Part shown: piece after piece, positions 59,506 to 64,000 of the stretch
Numbering within the stretch: the first letter of the stretch is position 1
Layout of the letters: the number at the start of each line of letters is the position of its first letter
Assembly: GCF_003597395.2 (NCBI RefSeq)
Contig: NC_133771.1
Coordinates: 136,673,694-136,737,693, forward strand
Length of the DNA: 64,000 nt
Reading direction: 5' to 3'
From: Chelonoidis abingdonii
Taxonomy: Eukaryota; Chordata; Testudines; Testudinidae
Notes under the pieces: generated by a model
Told to the model about the DNA's origin: nothing
Databases searched by the model: none
The model's input: only the letters and a program-made list of their open reading frames with translations
Program-made: the position numbers and the translations under genes

Positions 59506-60438
59506 TGTCAAGGCATAACTCCCCACTCTGAACCTTAGAGTCCAAAAAAAATGGGGTACCAACCTGAATTCCTCTAAGCTTAATTACCAGCTTAGATCTG
59601 ATAGCTGCCACCACCCAAAATTATAGTGCTTTGGGGCACTGTGGTCCCCCCAAAAACCTTCCCTGAGGACCCCAAGACCCAAATTCCTTGAGTCTCACAA
59701 CAAAGGGGAATAAACCATTTCCCTTCCCCCTCCTTTCTTCCTCCCAGATCTTTCCCGCCCTGGGTACACTAGGAGATCACCGTGATTCAAACCCTTTGAA
59801 TCACAACACAGAGAGGAATGTCCCTCCCCTCCTCCTTTTCTTTTTCCCTCACCAAGAGGCGATACGGATTCAAACTCCGTGAATTTAAAACAAAGAGGGA
59901 ATGCACCTTTCCCCCTCCTTCCTTTTTCCCTTCTCCCACCAATTCCCTGGTGGGTACAGACTCTGTTTCTTAGAGCCTTACCAAGGGAAAAAAATTAATT
60001 AGGTCTTTAAAAAAGAAAGCTTTTAATAAAAGAAAGAAAAAATAAGAATTCTTTGTAAATTTAAGATGGAATATTATGGGTCTTTTAGCTTATAGACACT
60101 AGAGAGAAGCCTCCCCCTAGCAGAAATACAATTTAAAATACTTCCAGCCAAATACATATTTGCAAATAAAGAAAACAATCAAAAAGACTAACCCGCCTTT
60201 TACTTAATACTCACTATTTTGAATATATAATTAGAGAGCCTGTAGGTACATCTGGTCACTCTCAGAACCCAGAGAGAACACGGACAAAACAAAGAACACA
60301 AAAAAAAGGCTTCCCTCCACCGAGATTTGAAAGTATCTTGTCTCCTGATTGGTCCTCTGGTCAGGTGTTCCAGGTTCACTGTTTGTTAACCCCTTACAGG
60401 TAAAAGAGACATTAACCCTTAACTATCTGTTTATGACA
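59506..60438 (-). repeat. 5' LTR of the retrotransposon (933 bp)
   Basis: Bounded by TGTCA and TGACA, a 5-bp inverted terminal repeat of TG...CA type. On the minus strand a CCAAT motif lies near its start (about 60350). Only one LTR is in the window. The fragment at 28690-28761 shares its outer terminus. Confidence 0.85.
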
Positions 60439-61860
60439 CCAACAATAACTTTGTTCGGAACCATACTAATGGCACTGGTTTTACTGAACACCGGAACAAA
60501 CAGTAATTACAGTAAGTCCTATATAACCTTTTGCTACATAAGTTCTGGCTGCTGCAGGGCACCAGTAATTTATTAAATTTCCCTTTTATTTTGTAAATGT
60601 TGTTTCATAACATGCAACTTATCTTAGTATTATATTTCTGTCTTTGGATTCCTGCAGCCCACATATTTACCAGGAAAATGTGTGGAGAAACCATAAATGG
60701 CAGCGTGAACTCAGAAATAAATCAGCTAAACTGGAGAGGTTTTTTGAGATGAGAAATTATTGGGGAAAATTTGTTTGGTACTGTGCAGCATGTTATTGGA
60801 GAAAATGGGAATCACAAATGAGAAGCTCACAGAAGAATGGCATGTTCATTTGGATGCAAAGCTCTGAGGAAGCAAGGTTCAGAATAACTAAAGATGAAAA
60901 CAGGTGTGAGATATGCTACATGTGAGGTGCCTCACTACCAGACTCTGCTGATCAACTTATATATGAGCCCCTGCTAGTTTCTGTAACCTGAAACCCCCAG
61001 GTAACTGGCCCCCTCGTCAATCCTACTAGAATAGATGTAAAATTCCCAATCCACACTCCCAGCTGTTGCAATCTTTCCAATATAAGAGCCCTCTTTCCAC
61101 AAGTTGATTGATACAATGGCGTACAGGAAACAACAGAGTCCCTAACCTCCTTCCAACTCCCTTAAGATCTCAGCCAAACCATTCCCAGTGCTTGTTGTCT
61201 GCTGTAGCACTTCAATGGTAACCCCTCTGGTGCCCAGCTCCCAGTTCACAATGTTCCTGATCATCTGAGTGCTAAAAGCATCCTTTCTGACCCTCACACA
61301 GCTGCTTTAACTATCTTCATGCCCTAGCAGGTTGCACCCTTTGCTCAGCCCACTCTCAACTGACCCTCCAGGAAGGAAGGCAATTGCATTTTATTGCATC
61401 TTCACTTCATGAGAATCTCTGCTGAATTCTCCATAGTAATTGTGCCCCTCTCAGCACAGATCAAACTTAGATTCCAATCCATGTTTTCCCATGAACCCTT
61501 TCACCTCATTCTTTATGATCATTATTTGCATTTCTAAAGCACTAGTGACTGTAGTATCTGGACATTCTCAAAGCCAGTGTCTTTACTCTCTAGAAATCTC
61601 CGCTAGTCTATGTAAAATTCATTTATATATTTGGCTCCTAGCAATTGGGAGAAGAATATGACTTGTTTCCATTTTGATTATCTACATACATACCACATAT
61701 GTGGTGGTGACATCTCTGTGTTAAATCACAGCCACATGCTAGCTAAAGTTTACCATGCACCTTTAACCACCACACCTGCACTCTGCCCTCCTATCCAGCT
61801 CCTTTCTGCCATGCCAAACCATGGAGCAGCTTTTTAAAGCAACTTTCCAGAAAAAGGTTT
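60439..61860. other. Unassigned intergenic DNA
   Basis: Nothing recognised between the retrotransposon LTR and the solo LTR. Confidence 0.5.
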
Positions 61861-61865
61861 CCTTC

Positions 61866-63195
61866 TGTGACACTCCAGCACTCCACATTCACCATAGTAA
61901 TATGATTATGATGTAATTATGTGGCATCTTGTACAAAGTATGCCTTGTAAAGTATCATTCTAAAAGTCTTGATCTGCTGAACATTAATATCCTCTTGGAT
62001 TGTATGTGTTATCATTGTATGTGAAGTTATAAAGTTTTGTTAGGTATGTATTATTGAAAGATATAAATTTGAGAATACCCACAGCTAGCTTTTCAGGTGC
62101 AACAATGAAGAAGTTAGACAGTGCTAATGGCCCATCATCGAAGACAATGGACCATGGAAAATATTTGTCCTCACCTGGGAATGTTTCAGCAGACTATGAG
62201 TAATGGCTGCTATGAATCAGCAAGGCATGCAATGGCATGTGACCAGACTACATGACACTGAACTTCATTTTGGTACCTGTATTTTTCCACAAACTAGGCT
62301 AGGAACTTAGCTTGAAACTATGAGTTCTCACCATACGGAGAGATTATATAAGGTGGGGAGTGGCACCAGGCTTGGTCTTCACTTATAGCTCACTGGTTTG
62401 CGTATTGGCCTGCTAAACCTAGGGTTGTGCATTCAATCCTTAAGGGGGCCATTTAGGGAACCGGGGTTTAAAAAAACCAAACCCTGGGGACTGTCCTACT
62501 TTAAACGGGGTTGGACTAGAAGCTCTCCTGAGGTCCCTTCTAACTCTGATATTCTATCTGAAAGAAGCTCTGGAAGACAAAGGACTTGGAATGGAGGAGG
62601 GGAACCCAAACTGCAAGACAGATGCAGCTTGTGCCTTAAGAAATGCAAGCCTGCTTGTATCATTAGTCAGGGTGAGAGATAGCTAATTCAAGCCCCATCT
62701 ACCTAATTTTTTGTTTATTAGATAAGTAATCTGCTCTGATCTGTTTGCTATCACTTAAAATCTATCTTTCTGTGGTTAATAAACTTGTTTTATATTTTAT
62801 CTTAACCAGTTTTGAGTGAAGTGTATGGGGAAATCTCAGCTTCGTTAATACAGGCTTGTTGCATATCTTCCCAACATCAAGGGGGGAGCAAACTATATTA
62901 ATGAGGTTGTGCTGTATAGACTCCTGTACAGTGCAAGATGGTATAATTCTGGGTTTATACTCCAGTAGGGGTGCAAGGCTGGGAGCTGGGAAATTGGCTG
63001 GTGCTCAGTTGTGGATCTATGAGTGGCTTAGGTAAAGCTCTCAGGTAATTCAGTTGGGTGTGTGGTGCCACCTGCTGTCAGGTTGGGTAATAACAGGGCG
63101 TGAAGAGGCCCGCTGAATCATCAGCAGAGCAGTGTGAGAAAGGCACAGAGGTTCCAACAGCTCCCAGACTGCACCCCGGGGTACAGCCTGTTACA
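61866..63195 (+). mobile_element. Solo LTR (1.33 kb) with perfect 5-bp target duplication and nested SINE
   Basis: Starts TGTGACAC, ends CTGTTACA, and is flanked by CCTTC on both sides (61861-61865 and 63196-63200). A TATA-like box (GATTATATAAGG, about 62342) and an AATAAA signal (about 62778) are in plus-strand order, giving the orientation. No internal genes adjoin. The nested SINE accounts for about 170 bp of its length. Confidence 0.85.
62384..62557 (+). mobile_element. Turtle tRNA-derived SINE nested in the solo LTR
   Basis: tRNA-like head TAGCTCACTGG and B-box-like 'gtgcattcaatcc', then 'gggggccatttagggaacc' and the CR1-type tail 'tcctgaggtcccttctaact'. The first few bases of the head are missing. 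Same family as the copy at 24297. Confidence 0.88.
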
Positions 63196-63200
63196 CCTTC

Positions 63201-64000
63201 TTTCCCCCAAATGACAGTCCAGGACTAGGGGCAGATTTCAGGTGCAATATCTCACAACCCTGATGAGAACTGTCTAGCACTGGGAGAGAGAGAGATTCAA
63301 TGGGTCACACAGAACTTGCTTCTATATGACCCATTGTCCTGAGAACTTGGATCTAACCAATGTTAAAAGTTTGATTATATAAAGTCATTTTAAAGGTTTT
63401 TATAAGCTCTCTCTGAGCCCTGCGCATGGGGCTGGATTTAAGAATAAGGGCCTGATTTGCAAATCAACCATTGGAGTGGGCAATGGTAGGACTTAGCGTG
63501 AGGTTTGGGAAGGAGTGAGTTGGTAAACCTGGAGTGGCCCCCAGAAACTAGTTGAGTGGAAAGGAGGTTGCCATGGCAGCTGGAGAGGGAGGCAGGCCTG
63601 ATGCAGCTTAGGAACTTCGGCCCTCTCTCACTCCCTCATGTTCTGTCCCTATGGACTCGCTAACCAGCCCTCCCTCTTGCCCGTCTCTCATCCAATTTTT
63701 GTTTTCCACATGCAGAGACCAATTCTGAACTTTCCGTCCACTTGGCTATTTTTAGACGAAGAAAACAAAAAAAGAACAAATATAAAGTTTGCCACAGAGA
63801 GCGAGCAAGCAGTGTATGTCACACACACACACTCACATACTCATTTTAGCAGCAGCCACCTTGGACAGCCTCACCACACTGGGCCTATGAACACTTATAA
63901 AAATCTTTACATCCACATATAAAAACAGCTAACTCTGAAATGTTCAAATGCCAGTGTGAATACGAGATTATCAACATCTGGATTAACCACTAGTGCCTTT
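63201..64000. other. Unassigned intergenic DNA with a short (CA)n tract
   Basis: CA repeats at about 63820-63834; nothing else recognised. Confidence 0.5.

Larger units (their letters stand above)
57462..60438 (-). mobile_element. Minus-oriented LTR retrotransposon, 5' LTR through protease (3'-truncated)
   Basis: In transcription order, the element has a 933-bp 5' LTR (60438-59506), a primer-binding site (59505-59488), a leader and a gag-like region (about 59.1-58.0 kb). A protease-like region follows (about 57.95-57.46 kb), then the element stops near a MITE. Reverse transcriptase, integrase and the 3' LTR are absent. SCAN-like gag and a retroviral-type aspartic protease place it with Ty3/gypsy-type (Gmr1-like) vertebrate elements. 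The gag, zinc knuckle and protease segments lie in one frame but are interrupted by stops, so it is defective. Confidence 0.8.

Noticed and set aside
1..64000. CRISPR arrays, operons, bacterial-type regulatory sites
   Set aside because: None is seen; the sequence is vertebrate nuclear DNA. The only regular arrays are the minisatellite at 30.1-30.45 kb, the three-unit repeat at 2.6-2.9 kb, the two-unit repeat at 272-400 and dinucleotide tracts.

Overview
This window is vertebrate nuclear DNA, most likely from a hidden-necked (cryptodiran) turtle. The basis is the repeat population. There are tRNA-derived SINEs carrying a CR1-type tail (the turtle Cry/Pol III SINE type), CR1 LINE fragments in both orientations, many MIR-like SINEs, large numbers of short palindromic DNA elements and Penelope-like retroelement ends. 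Coding density is very low, introns follow GT-AG, and the only gene has a CpG island promoter. The species call is inference; no search was run.

One host gene can be supported: RHOU (Wrch-1, an atypical Rho GTPase), complete on the minus strand. It has three coding exons (49307-49022, 47406-47348, 44215-43760) that join in frame to 266 codons plus stop, close to the 258 residues of the human protein. The CpG island at about 48.6-50.2 kb covers exon 1 and the promoter. The 3' UTR runs towards 42.6-41.25 kb, where several minus-strand AATAAA signals lie. Both sides look like a gene desert.

Region by region: 1-748 holds a minus-oriented LTR-type promoter with a TATA box. 1.7-3.1 kb is a non-autonomous hAT-like element. 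4-9.2 kb has MIRs, a CR1 and a palindromic MITE. 8.46 and 12.48 kb carry a 260-bp direct duplication. 10.1-11.1 kb is a decayed Penelope-like element. 14-16.6 kb has a CR1, a solo LTR with perfect 5-bp duplications and a MIR. 18.6-31 kb has MITEs, SINEs and three hAT-like elements with 8-bp duplications. 31.6 and 37.6 kb carry further Penelope-like tails. 34.9-35.3 kb is a MITE nested in a MIR. 39.1-40.3 kb is a long CR1. RHOU occupies 41.25-50 kb. 51.2-56.9 kb contains two inverted copies of a foldback hAT derivative. 57.4-60.4 kb is the 5' part of a minus-oriented LTR retrotransposon with SCAN-like gag, zinc knuckle, protease and a tRNA-Leu-type primer site. 61.9-63.2 kb is a solo LTR containing a nested SINE.

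The most interesting structures are the hammerhead-ribozyme-like cores in the Penelope-like tails, the foldback hAT family whose two copies share the same internal head-to-head junction, and the SCAN-like gag retroelement. No operon-like or multigene system is present. The relationships between features are mostly nesting of repeats of different ages.
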